Part shown: in pieces, positions 49,280 to 57,925 of the stretch
Position numbering within the stretch: the stretch's first letter is position 1
How the letters are laid out: every line of letters begins with the position of its first letter
The notes under the pieces: generated by a model
What the model saw: only the letters and a program-made list of their open reading frames with translations
What the model was told of the DNA's origin: nothing
The model's database searches: none
Origin: Massilia agrisoli
GTDB taxonomy: Bacteria; Pseudomonadota; Gammaproteobacteria; Burkholderiales; Burkholderiaceae_D
Direction: 5' to 3'
Assembly (NCBI RefSeq): GCF_020831365.1
Contig: NZ_JAJHPV010000004.1
Location: 124,001 to 188,000, forward strand
Length of the DNA: 64,000 nucleotides
Translations under genes and position numbers: made by a program

Positions 49280-49473
49280 TGTGATTGTCTTTGTGAGGTT
49301 AAACGGAGGTGCAAAACTCGCGGAGGTCTTACGGCGGGGGTGGGGCCGAACGCTCTTGCTAGATTTGATTCTAACCTTGCCAAACGACAATTGGTTACAT
49401 TTGGTGGGATTTGTAAAGATTTGTTGCGTAAAAGAATCGAGGGATTCTTCTAGAAAAGATCAGGGCATCATGA

Positions 49474-50034
49474 TCAACCGTTCCACCAGTGCGATGTCGC
49501 CCCGGCTTCCGGGATCTTGGCCTGGACGGCCTTGTGGATGATGCCGCAGGCAAGCGCCTGGTCGGCGTCGAACAGGCGGGCGTTGCCGAACAGGTTAGGG
49601 CGGATGTCGACGCAGCCGGCGCAATCTTTGGTGGCTTCGTCAAAGGCGCGCGCGTAGCGCTCGGCGTCGAAATCGAGGCAGTCGCGCCACTCGCTGACGC
49701 GCGAGTGGTCGGCGGCCACCAGGTTGCCGAAGCCCCAGTGCAGGGGATGGACCAGGAAACGGGTGCCCGGGCAGGCGTAGCGCTTTGCGCCGGCGAGGAA
49801 AATCACCACGCCGACCGACTCGATGCTGCCCACGTTATGCGTGGTCAGCGGCAGCGGCAGGGACTTGAGGAAGAAGTACAGCGCGAAGCCGGCGGTCATG
49901 TTGCCGCCCTCGGTAGACATGTGCAGCTCGATCTCGCTGGCGCCGCTCTGCAAGGCCTGCAGGCACAGGTTGCGGATCGTGCAGGCCGAATGGTGGTTGA
50001 TGGGGCCGATAAAGTGAACTATGTGCAAAGACAT
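49474..50034 (-). CDS. ClpP-like serine protease (orphan)
   Basis: A 186-residue protein with the ClpP/crotonase fold. GSIESVGVVIFLAG aligns with the ClpP nucleophile motif (serine in IES), and FLVHPLHWG with the catalytic histidine motif. The C-terminal FDADQALACGIIHKA corresponds to the ClpP region that ends in the hydrolase helix. The third residue of the triad is not obvious. The canonical ClpP handle differs and no ClpX or ClpA gene is near. It resembles the SDH-type or ClpP-like regulators seen in many betaproteobacteria. It could share a transcript with uraH, 66 nt upstream. Confidence 0.75.
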   Translation of the reverse strand: MSLHIVHFIGPINHHSACTIRNLCLQALQSGASEIELHMSTEGGNMTAGFALYFFLKSLPLPLTTHNVGSIESVGVVIFLAGAKRYACPGTRFLVHPLHWGFGNLVAADHSRVSEWRDCLDFDAERYARAFDEATKDCAGCVDIRPNLFGNARLFDADQALACGIIHKAVQAKIPEAGATSHWWNG

Positions 50035-50100
50035 TTTCTCTCCCGAGGCAATGCCCAAGGATAGCAAGTTTGACCAATTTGCATCGTTCGGCTGGACGGC

Positions 50101-50454
50101 TCAGCTACCCCGGTAGGTGGAGTACGACCACGGGGTGACCACCAGCGGGACGTGGTAGTTCTGGTCGGCGTGCGCAATGCCGAAGGCAATGGTCACGCGG
50201 TCGATGAAGCGGGGCGAGGGCAGGTCCACCCCTTGGGCGGCGAAATAGTCGCCAGCGGCAAACACCAGCTCGTACTGCCCCGGCTGCATCCCATCGCCTT
50301 CAAGCAAGGGACTGTTGCAGCGGCCGTCCTGGTTGGTGGTTTCCACCTTGACCAGCCTGCGCTGGCCATCGCTGACCGCATACAGCTCCACCTTGACGCC
50401 CGCGCCGGGTTTTCCTTGTGTCGTGTCGAGCACGTGGGTACTGAGTTTGCCCAT
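50101..50454 (-). CDS. uraH: 5-hydroxyisourate hydrolase UraH
   Basis: A 117-residue transthyretin-like enzyme that hydrolyses 5-hydroxyisourate, the product of urate oxidation. The N-terminal histidine motif (LSTHVLDTTQGKPG), a central GRCNSPL and the diagnostic C-terminal tetrapeptide YRGS are all present. The next enzyme, OHCU decarboxylase (uraD), is not adjacent. The gene is divergent from puuE, sharing a 109-nt control region. Confidence 0.95.
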   Translation of the reverse strand: MGKLSTHVLDTTQGKPGAGVKVELYAVSDGQRRLVKVETTNQDGRCNSPLLEGDGMQPGQYELVFAAGDYFAAQGVDLPSPRFIDRVTIAFGIAHADQNYHVPLVVTPWSYSTYRGS

Positions 50455-50563
50455 TCGCTTACCTCTATATAGTGGCTGTGAAATAACCTATCGCAAAGAT
50501 CATATACCCTTGTGCGTCAGTCAATATATGATGCCAGTTATAACCCACATCCGGCTTGTACCG
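50455..50563. promoter_or_regulatory. Divergent control region between uraH and puuE
   Basis: The 109 nt are AT-rich relative to the genes and must hold the promoters for both directions. On the minus strand TTGACT (near 50522) and on the plus strand several TAT-rich stretches are present, but none gives a -35/-10 pair with clean spacing. No obvious operator palindrome is visible. Confidence 0.4.
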
Positions 50564-51517
50564 ATGACGACCTACGATAACTATCCGCGCGACATGATCG
50601 GCTATGGCCGCAACCCGCCCCATCCGCAGTGGCCGGGGCAAGCCAGGGTCGCGCTCCAGTTTGTGCTGAACTACGAGGAAGGCGGCGAAAACTGCGTGCT
50701 GCATGGCGACGCGGGATCGGAGACCTTCCTGTCCGAAATCATCGGCGCGCAATCCTTCCCGATGCGGCACATGAGCATGGAAACGCTGTACGAATACGGC
50801 TCGCGCGCCGGACTATGGCGCCTGCTGCGCATGTTCGAGGAGCGCAAGCTGCCGTTGACGGTGTTCGGCGTATCGATGGCGCTCAAACGCAATCCTGAAG
50901 CGGTCGCCGCCTTCCGCGAGCTTGGCCACGAGATCGCCTGCCATGGGCTGAAGTGGATTTCGTACCAACACATCGACGAAGCCACCGAGCGCGCCCATAT
51001 GCAGGAAGCGGTGCAGATCATCCGCGAGCTGACGGGCGAAGCCCCGCAAGGCTGGTACACCGGTCGCGACTCGCCGGCCACGCGCAAGCTGGTGGTCGAG
51101 CACGGTGGTTTCGTCTATGACGCCGACCATTACGGCGACGACCTGCCGTTCTGGCAGAAAGTGGAGTACGCCGATGCTCACGGCGTGGCGGCCGTCAAGC
51201 CGCACCTGGTGGTGCCATACACGCTCGACACCAACGACATGCGCTTTGCTGCGATGCAGGGTTTCAACTCCGGCACCCAGTTCTTTGATTACCTGAAAGA
51301 TGCGTTCGACGTGCTGTATGCCGAGGGCGACCCCAATGGGCTGAACCGGCCGAAGATGCTCTCGATAGGCCTGCACTGCCGGCTCGTCGGGCGCCCGGGC
51401 AGGGCAGCAGCGCTGGCGCGCTTCCTCGATTACGTCCAGGGGCAAGACAAAGTCTGGATCACGCGGCGGATCGACATCGCGCAGCACTGGCATTCGACGC
51501 ATCCTTTTCTAGAATGA
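50564..51517 (+). CDS. puuE: Allantoinase PuuE (polysaccharide-deacetylase fold)
   Basis: A 317-residue enzyme opening the allantoin ring, an alternative to the amidohydrolase-type allantoinase. YPRDMIGYGRNPPHPQWPG and LQFVLNYEEGGENCVLHGD are the PuuE N-terminal signature; FGVSMALKRNPE and GHEIACHGLKWISYQ belong to the NodB-like deacetylase fold. ATG 50564 (MTTYDNYPRD) is taken as start; ATG 50527/50530 (MMPVITHIR) would add an atypical N-terminus. Works with uraH and the Xdh cluster in purine breakdown. Confidence 0.93.
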   Translation: MTTYDNYPRDMIGYGRNPPHPQWPGQARVALQFVLNYEEGGENCVLHGDAGSETFLSEIIGAQSFPMRHMSMETLYEYGSRAGLWRLLRMFEERKLPLTVFGVSMALKRNPEAVAAFRELGHEIACHGLKWISYQHIDEATERAHMQEAVQIIRELTGEAPQGWYTGRDSPATRKLVVEHGGFVYDADHYGDDLPFWQKVEYADAHGVAAVKPHLVVPYTLDTNDMRFAAMQGFNSGTQFFDYLKDAFDVLYAEGDPNGLNRPKMLSIGLHCRLVGRPGRAAALARFLDYVQGQDKVWITRRIDIAQHWHSTHPFLE

Positions 51518-51533
51518 AGTAATCGTTTCCAAA

Positions 51534-51699
51534 TTCGGGGTCAGACCACGGCCAAGCGAGAACATTTCCAGAATTGGGGTCTGACCCCGAAGTTGCGGAG
51601 TTCGGGGTCAGACCACGGCCAAATGAGAACATTTCCAGAATTGGGGTCAGACCACGGCCAAACGAGAACATTTCCAGAATTGGGGTCTGACCCCGAAGT
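51534..51699. repeat. Tandem REP-like repeats with GGGGTCAGACC core, three copies (family C)
   Basis: Three units of the form GGGGTCAGACCACGGCCAA, two variable bases, GAGAACATTTCCAGAATTG run in the same direction, with the GAGAAC element at 51558, 51625 and 51664. Two of them end in the near-palindrome GGGGTCTGACCCC. The spacing between copies is uneven (67 and 39 nt). This sequence type is commonly found as dispersed REP-like elements, sometimes with a RayT transposase; none is nearby. The remaining sequence to the xdhA ATG (51700-51810) shows no gene. Confidence 0.8.
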
Positions 51700-51810
51700 G
51701 GCCGGAGTTGGCGATTAATCATATTTGCTGATAACCGACATCAGCGTTTTCATATACCTGCCTATGCTGCTGGTGTTAGCCTTGTAAGCTGGGATAAAGC
51801 CGAGGCAAGA

Positions 51811-53277
51811 ATGTCAGAACCGATCCGTTTCTTCTATCAGGGCGCTGTGCGCGAGGTCAGCAGTGCGTCACCGACGCAGACTGTCTTGCAGCATTTGCGC
51901 GAGGTTCTGCATTGCACCGGCACCAAGGAGGGCTGTGCCGAGGGCGACTGCGGCGCCTGTACCGTCGTCATCGGCTCGCTGGAAAATGGCCAGCTCCAGA
52001 TGAAGGCAGTCAATTCCTGCATCCAGCTGGTGCCTACCCTCGACGGCGAGGCACTGTTCACCGTCGAGGACATGCAGCTGCCGGACGGCACCCTGCACCC
52101 TGTACAGCAGGCGATGGTCGAATGCCACGGGTCGCAGTGCGGCTTCTGCACGCCCGGCTTCGTGATGTCCTTGTGGGGCATGTACCTGAAGCAGGAGGGC
52201 ACGCGCCCAAGCCGCTGCCAGGTGGATGATGCGCTGTCGGGTAACCTGTGCCGCTGCACCGGCTACCGTCCGATCATCGATGCCGCCATGCGCATGGGTG
52301 AGCTGCCTTCCGTGTCATTCGACCGTGATGCGCTGGCCAGCCAGCTGGCGTCGCTGCGCCGTGAAACAGCGGCGACCTACAGCGTCGGCGGACAGCAGTT
52401 CCACGCGCCGCGCACCATCGACGAACTCGTACAGCTGCGTTCCGCACATCCTTCCGCTTTGCTGCTGGCCGGCTCCACCGATGTCGGCCTGTGGGTCACG
52501 AAGCAGATGCGCGAGCTGGGCGACATCATCTACCTTGGCCATGTCGATGAACTCAAGACCGTGGCGGAAAACGATGGCACGATCGAGATCGGCGCCGGCG
52601 TTACGCTTGAAGAGGCGTACAAGGCGCTGTGCCGCCACTATCCGGGCGAGCTGTCGGAGATGTGGCAGCGCTTCGCGTCGCTCCCGATCCGCAATGCCGG
52701 CACACTTGGCGGCAACGTCGCCAATGGTTCGCCAATCGGCGATTCGATGCCGTGGCTGATCGCGGCCGGCACCCAGCTCGTGCTGCGCGGTCCTTCAGGC
52801 CAACGGGTGATGCCGCTTGAAGATTTCTACCTCGGCTACCAGCAAAAGGATTTGCAGGCCGGCGAATTCGTCCAGGCCTTGCGCGTGCCGATGCCGCGCG
52901 ACGGCGTACGCCTGCGGACCTACAAGCTGGCCAAGCGCTTCGACCAGGATATCTCCGCGGTGTGCGCTGCGTTTGCATTCACCTTCGATGGCGACGTGGT
53001 CGCGGATGCCCGTATCGCTTTCGGCGGCATGGCCGCGACGCCGAAGCGCGCTGCGGCCGCGGAGGACGCGGTACGCGGCCAGCGCTGGACCGAAGCGACG
53101 GTCAATGCCGCGATGGCCGCGATGGCGCAGGACTACAAGCCGCTGTCAGACATGCGCGCATCCGGCGAGTACCGCATGAAGGCGGCGCAGAACCTGCTCA
53201 AGCGCTACTGGTTCGAGACGCGCCAGGATGCGCCGCTGGCGGCCGCCGAAGTGAACGCCTTTGCCGTGCGCGCCTAA
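51811..53277 (+). CDS. xdhA: Xanthine dehydrogenase small subunit (2Fe-2S and FAD domains) XdhA
   Basis: Subunit passing electrons from the molybdenum site to NAD. The 488 residues hold, in order: an N-terminal [2Fe-2S] domain with cysteines 42, 47 and 50 (CAEGDCGAC), a second [2Fe-2S] domain ([11 protein letters not shown] and [11 protein letters not shown]), and an FAD-binding domain (from about 195; [11 protein letters not shown], then [20 protein letters not shown]). A CO-dehydrogenase-type C-terminal domain completes it. All eight cluster cysteines appear present. The ribosome site is GAGG. xdhB follows after 7 nt. Confidence 0.96.
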   Translation: MSEPIRFFYQGAVREVSSASPTQTVLQHLREVLHCTGTKEGCAEGDCGACTVVIGSLENGQLQMKAVNSCIQLVPTLDGEALFTVEDMQLPDGTLHPVQQAMVECHGSQCGFCTPGFVMSLWGMYLKQEGTRPSRCQVDDALSGNLCRCTGYRPIIDAAMRMGELPSVSFDRDALASQLASLRRETAATYSVGGQQFHAPRTIDELVQLRSAHPSALLLAGSTDVGLWVTKQMRELGDIIYLGHVDELKTVAENDGTIEIGAGVTLEEAYKALCRHYPGELSEMWQRFASLPIRNAGTLGGNVANGSPIGDSMPWLIAAGTQLVLRGPSGQRVMPLEDFYLGYQQKDLQAGEFVQALRVPMPRDGVRLRTYKLAKRFDQDISAVCAAFAFTFDGDVVADARIAFGGMAATPKRAAAAEDAVRGQRWTEATVNAAMAAMAQDYKPLSDMRASGEYRMKAAQNLLKRYWFETRQDAPLAAAEVNAFAVRA

Positions 53278-53284
53278 GGAGAAC

Positions 53285-55627
53285 ATGATGAATGATGCAG
53301 GTTCCCCCGTATTGAAAAGCGCCGCCTGGAGCGTGGTCGGCAAGCCGCGCCCGCACGAGTCGGCCGAGCTGCATGTGCTTGGCCAGGCCACCTACACCGA
53401 CGACATTCCGGAAGTGCAGGGCACCCTGCACGGTGCGCTCGGCCTGTCGGCCAAGCCGCACGCGATGATTGTGTCGATGGACCTGGCGCCAGTTCGCGCC
53501 AGCCGCGGCGTGGTTGCCGTCTACACGGCCGACGACATCCCAGGTACCAATGACTGCGGCCCGATCGTCCACGACGATCCGATTTTCGCGAACGGCATCG
53601 TGATGTATGTGGGCCAGCCGCTGTTTATCGTGGTCGCGGACACGCACGACAACGCGCGCCGCGCCGCGCGCCTGGCCAAGGTGACCTATGACGAACTGCC
53701 GGCAATCCTGACTCCGCAGGCAGCCAAGGCGGCGCAGTCGTACGTGCTGCCGCCGATGCACCTGGCGCGCGGCGATTACCAGGCCGCCTTCGAACGCGCG
53801 CCGCACTCGGTTAAGGGCGAGCTGTATGTCGGCGGCCAGGAGCAGTTCTATCTCGAAGGGCAGATTGCCTACGCCATCCCGAAGGAAAACAAGGGCATGC
53901 TGGTGCAGTGCTCGACCCAGCACCCGAGCGAGATGCAGCACGTGGTGGCGCATGCGCTCGGGGTTCCCTCGCATAACATCGTGGTCGAATGCAGGCGCAT
54001 GGGCGGCGGCTTTGGCGGCAAGGAGTCGCAGTCGGCGCTGTGGTGCGCTGCGTCAAGCATCGCGGCCAATCACCTCAAGCGCCCGGTCAAGCTGCGTGCC
54101 GACCGCGATGACGACATGCTCGTTACCGGCAAGCGCCACTGCTTCTACTACGAATACGAGGTCGGCTACGACGACAACGGCAAGATCGTCGCGGCGAAGG
54201 TCGACATGGTCAGCCGCGCCGGCTATTCGGCCGACTTGTCCGGGCCCGTCGCCACGCGCGCAGTCTGCCACTTCGATAACACCTATTACCTGTCCGACGT
54301 CGACATCCGCGCGGCATGCGGCAAGACCAACACGCAGTCCAATACCGCCTTCCGCGGTTTCGGCGGGCCGCAGGGCGCGATCGCAATTGAATACGTAATC
54401 GACGAAATCGCCCGTAACCTGGGGCGCGATCCGCTCGACATCCGCCGTATTAATTTCTACGGGAAGACCGATAACAACGTCACGCCATACGGGCAGGTGG
54501 TGGTCGATAACGTCATCCATGAACTGGTGGCGGAGCTGGAGGCGAGCAGCGAATACCGCGCGCGCCGCAAGGCGGTCGCCGCCTTCAACGCGTCAAGCCC
54601 GGTTCTGAAAAAAGGCCTGGCGCTCACGCCGGTCAAGTTCGGCATCGCATTCAACGTCACCCACCTGAACCAGGCCGGCGCGCTGGTGCACGTATATGTC
54701 GATGGTTCGATCATCGTCAATCATGGCGGCACCGAGATGGGGCAGGGCATTAACACCAAGGTCATGCAGGTGGTCGCGCATGAACTGGGCGTGGACCTGT
54801 CGCACGTCCGCGCCACCGCGACCGATACCAGCAAGGTTTCGAACACCTCGGCCACGGCCGCATCGACTGGCGCTGACCTGAACGGCAAGGCAGCGCAGGA
54901 CGCCGCGCGCCAGATTCGCGAGCGGCTGGCGGCGTATGCGGTCAAGCTGTACGGCGGCGATGTGGCGGACGTGCGCTTCGCTGCCGATACCGTGTTCGTC
55001 AACGGCCATGAAGAACCATTCCCGATCCTCGTCCAGAAGGCATATCTGGCGCGAGTCCAGCTGTGGTCCGATGGCTTCTACGCCACGCCGGGGCTGCACT
55101 GGGATCCGAAGACCATGAACGGCCACCCGTTCTCGTACTATGCCTACGGCGCCGCGGTGTCGGAAGTCGTGGTCGATACGTTGACCGGCGAATGGAAACT
55201 GCTGCGCGCCGACGCGTTGTATGATGCGGGCCGCTCGCTTAACCCGGCCATCGACATCGGCCAGGTGGAGGGCGCCTTCATCCAGGGCATGGGCTGGCTG
55301 ACCACTGAGCAGCTGTGGTGGAACGACGGCGGCAAGCTGATGACGCACGCGCCATCGACTTACAAGATCCCCGGCGTGTCCGACTGCCCGGAAGACTTCC
55401 GCGTGCGCCTGTTCGACAACGGAAACGTGGAGGACAGCATCCACCGCTCGAAAGCGGTCGGCGAACCGCCGCTGCTGTTGCCGTTCTCGGTGTTCTTCGC
55501 GATCCGCGACGCGGTGTCCAGCGTCGGCGGCCACAAGGTCAACCCGCCGCTGAACGCGCCCGCCACCAGCGAAGAGATTCTCAAGTCGATCGCCGCGGTC
55601 GAAGCGGCCCTGCAATCGGCCGTGTGA
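53285..55627 (+). CDS. xdhB: Xanthine dehydrogenase large molybdopterin subunit XdhB
   Basis: A 780-residue catalytic subunit oxidising hypoxanthine to xanthine to urate. GGQEQFYLEGQIAYA, GGGFGGKESQSALW, TAFRGFGGPQGAI and GGTEMGQGINTK are the successive molybdopterin-binding motifs. The catalytic glutamate lies in KAVGEPPLLLPF near the C-terminus. ATG 53285 follows AAGGAGAAC; the next codon is also ATG. The stop overlaps the xdhC start as TGATG. Confidence 0.96.
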   Translation: MMNDAGSPVLKSAAWSVVGKPRPHESAELHVLGQATYTDDIPEVQGTLHGALGLSAKPHAMIVSMDLAPVRASRGVVAVYTADDIPGTNDCGPIVHDDPIFANGIVMYVGQPLFIVVADTHDNARRAARLAKVTYDELPAILTPQAAKAAQSYVLPPMHLARGDYQAAFERAPHSVKGELYVGGQEQFYLEGQIAYAIPKENKGMLVQCSTQHPSEMQHVVAHALGVPSHNIVVECRRMGGGFGGKESQSALWCAASSIAANHLKRPVKLRADRDDDMLVTGKRHCFYYEYEVGYDDNGKIVAAKVDMVSRAGYSADLSGPVATRAVCHFDNTYYLSDVDIRAACGKTNTQSNTAFRGFGGPQGAIAIEYVIDEIARNLGRDPLDIRRINFYGKTDNNVTPYGQVVVDNVIHELVAELEASSEYRARRKAVAAFNASSPVLKKGLALTPVKFGIAFNVTHLNQAGALVHVYVDGSIIVNHGGTEMGQGINTKVMQVVAHELGVDLSHVRATATDTSKVSNTSATAASTGADLNGKAAQDAARQIRERLAAYAVKLYGGDVADVRFAADTVFVNGHEEPFPILVQKAYLARVQLWSDGFYATPGLHWDPKTMNGHPFSYYAYGAAVSEVVVDTLTGEWKLLRADALYDAGRSLNPAIDIGQVEGAFIQGMGWLTTEQLWWNDGGKLMTHAPSTYKIPGVSDCPEDFRVRLFDNGNVEDSIHRSKAVGEPPLLLPFSVFFAIRDAVSSVGGHKVNPPLNAPATSEEILKSIAAVEAALQSAV

Positions 55628-56574
55628 TGGAAGTGCTTGTAACGGTTGCGATAGCCGAGGGCTCGGTGCCGCGCGAGCCTGGCGCAAAGATGCTGGTCAG
55701 CGCGAATGAGGTGAGCGGCACGATCGGCGGCGGACACCTCGAACTGCGTGCAATCGACATCGCGCGGACAATGCGGGCAAAGCGCCACTTCGAACGCTTT
55801 GCGCTTGGCCCTGGACTGGGGCAATGCTGCGGCGGGGTGGTCTACCTGTTATTTGAACAGGCAGATGCCGCGCAGGCAGCCTTGCTGCGCGAGCGCGCGC
55901 GCGAGGACAGCTGGCGCGTGGTGGCCATCGACGGCGTGCCCGAGGCGGCGCTGTTCGACGCCGCCGGCGCACAGATCGCCGGGTCGCCTGCCCCCGCGTT
56001 TGCGCGCAACCGCGGCACGCACGTCATGCAGGATGCCGATGGACGCAGGTGGCTGGTGGACGCGGTGATGGCGCCGCGCGCCCATCTGGTGCTGTTTGGC
56101 GCAGGTCATGTGGGCGCTGCGATCGTGCGCGCGCTGGCCGACTTGCCATGTACAGTAAGCTGGGTGGACGAGCGCGACGACATGTTCCCGGCTGTGGTTC
56201 CGGCCAACGTCACGGTCGAAGCGACCGACACGCCCGAAGCGCTGGTCGCCGCTGCGCCGGAAGGCGCGAGCTTCCTTGTCATGACGCACAGCCACGCGCT
56301 TGACCAGCGCCTGGCCGAAGCGATCATGGCGCGGCCCGGCGTCGGCTGGTTTGGCCTGATTGGCTCGCACACAAAGCGCAAGCAGTTCGAGCACCGCCTG
56401 CGCGACCGGGGTGTCGACCCGGCGCGAATTGAAGCGATGGTATGCCCGATCGGGCTGCCCGGAATAAGCAATAAGGCGCCCGCGGTGATCGCGGCGTCGG
56501 TATGCGCCCAGCTGCTGGGCGTATGGGAAGCGCAAGAAGCCGCCCTCCACAAGATTGAACAAGAAAGAACCTGA
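55627..56574 (+). CDS. xdhC: Xanthine dehydrogenase accessory protein XdhC (short N-terminus)
   Basis: Inserts and sulfurates molybdenum cofactor in XdhB. The 315 residues have the XdhC N-terminal domain (LVTVAIAEGSVPREPGAKM, GTIGGGHLELRAIDIAR, and LGPGLGQCCGGVVYLLF with its two cysteines) and a C-terminal Rossmann domain (LVLFGAGHVGAAIVRAL). The protein starts at ATG 55627 with only MEV before the first strand, whereas family members have roughly 15-20 residues more (usually a WLxxL helix). The upstream frame is xdhB shadow, so the short form appears real. Confidence 0.9.
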   Translation: MEVLVTVAIAEGSVPREPGAKMLVSANEVSGTIGGGHLELRAIDIARTMRAKRHFERFALGPGLGQCCGGVVYLLFEQADAAQAALLRERAREDSWRVVAIDGVPEAALFDAAGAQIAGSPAPAFARNRGTHVMQDADGRRWLVDAVMAPRAHLVLFGAGHVGAAIVRALADLPCTVSWVDERDDMFPAVVPANVTVEATDTPEALVAAAPEGASFLVMTHSHALDQRLAEAIMARPGVGWFGLIGSHTKRKQFEHRLRDRGVDPARIEAMVCPIGLPGISNKAPAVIAASVCAQLLGVWEAQEAALHKIEQERT

Positions 56575-57893
56575 TGTCGATAGCTCCACCAAACAAGCTG
56601 CAAGCCTACCGCGCGAGCGTGCTGCACTTCCACGCCGACCCGGCGTTCACGCCTGATGCCTACAGCTGGCACGAGGACGGGCTGCTGATCGTCGATGGCG
56701 ATAAAGTCCACGCGGCGGGCGACTACGCGACGCTTGCGCCGGCGCTGCCCGAAGGCGTCACCGTGCACGACTACCGCGGCAAACTGATCGTCCCCGGCTT
56801 TATCGACACCCACCTGCACTTCCCGCAGACCGACATGATCGCCTCGCCTGCGCCTGGCCTGTTGCCATGGCTGGAGACCTACACCTTCCCGACCGAGCGC
56901 CAGTTCGGCGACCATGCGCACGGGCGCGAGGTGGCCGAGTTCTTCCTCGACGAGCTGCTGCGCTGCGGTACCACGACCGCGATGGTGTACTGCACAGTGC
57001 ACAAGGAATCGGTCGACGCATTTTTTGAGGCGAGCGAGGCGCGCAACCTGCGCATGGTGGCAGGTAAGATCCTGATGGACCGGCACTGCCCGGAGTTTTT
57101 GTGCGACAGCGCCGAGGGTGGCGCGCGCGAGAGCGAAGACCTGATCCGCAAGTGGCACAAGCGCGGGCGTTCGCTGTACGCGATCACGCCGCGCTTCGCG
57201 CCGACATCGAGCGAGGCGCAGCTGGCGCTGGCGGGCGAACTTGCGGCGGCCTACCCGGACACCTTCATCCAGACCCACGTGTCTGAAAACCATGCCGAAT
57301 GCGACTGGGTGCGCGAGCTGTACCCGAAATCGCGCAGCTACCTGGACGTGTACGACAGCCATGGCCTGATGCGCCAGCGGTCGATGTTCGGCCACTGCAT
57401 CTGGCTCGACGACGCCGACTTCGCGCGCATGGCCGCCACCGGCGCCGCCGCCGCGATCTGCCCGACCTCCAACTTCTTCCTCGGCAGCGGCCTGTTCGAT
57501 TTCGAGCGCGCCGATGCGGCGCGGGTCAACCTGTCGCTGGCGACGGACGTGGGCGGCGGCACCTCGTTCTCGATGTTGCAAACGATGAATGAAGCCTATA
57601 AAGTAGCGCGCTTGAAGGGCAGTTACCTGCCGGCGGCGCGCATGTTCTATCTCGCCACGCTCGGTGCTGCACGCAGCATGCAACTGGAAGGCAGCATCGG
57701 CAGCTTCGCGCCGGGGACAGAGGCGGACTTCATCGTGCTCGATCCGGCTTGTACGCCGCTGCTGGCGCGCCGCACCGAGCGCTGCGCCAACCTCGAGGAA
57801 CTGCTGTTTGTGCTGGCGCTGCTGGGCGACGACCGCGCGGTGAGCGCGACTTTCGCCGCCGGGCGGAAGGTACACGAGCGCCTGCCTGCATAA
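56574..57893 (+). CDS. guaD: Guanine deaminase GuaD
   Basis: Deaminates guanine to xanthine, feeding XdhAB. The 439-residue amidohydrolase has the zinc motif IDTHLHFPQTD, further ligands in THVSENHAE and SMFGHCIWLDD, and the catalytic aspartate in SLATDVGGGTSFSM. The sequence is of the E. coli GuaD type (GLLPWLETYTFPTERQF). ATG 56574 shares one base with the xdhC stop. A conserved last domain closes with AGRKVHERLPA. The secreted deaminase gene follows after 32 nt. Confidence 0.95.
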   Translation: MSIAPPNKLQAYRASVLHFHADPAFTPDAYSWHEDGLLIVDGDKVHAAGDYATLAPALPEGVTVHDYRGKLIVPGFIDTHLHFPQTDMIASPAPGLLPWLETYTFPTERQFGDHAHGREVAEFFLDELLRCGTTTAMVYCTVHKESVDAFFEASEARNLRMVAGKILMDRHCPEFLCDSAEGGARESEDLIRKWHKRGRSLYAITPRFAPTSSEAQLALAGELAAAYPDTFIQTHVSENHAECDWVRELYPKSRSYLDVYDSHGLMRQRSMFGHCIWLDDADFARMAATGAAAAICPTSNFFLGSGLFDFERADAARVNLSLATDVGGGTSFSMLQTMNEAYKVARLKGSYLPAARMFYLATLGAARSMQLEGSIGSFAPGTEADFIVLDPACTPLLARRTERCANLEELLFVLALLGDDRAVSATFAAGRKVHERLPA

Positions 57894-57925
57894 TTTTGGC
57901 AGTTCCACACACCGAGAGAAGAACA

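Noticed and set aside
51534-51699. Possible CRISPR array
   Set aside because: Only three units with uneven spacing and no cas genes. The unit holds a GGGGTC/GACCCC palindrome typical of REP-like elements, not regular repeats with unique spacers.
51459-51722. 87-codon minus-strand frame with internally repeated peptide
   Set aside because: The peptide repetition reflects the family C DNA repeats. There is no ribosome site and the frame overlaps puuE.
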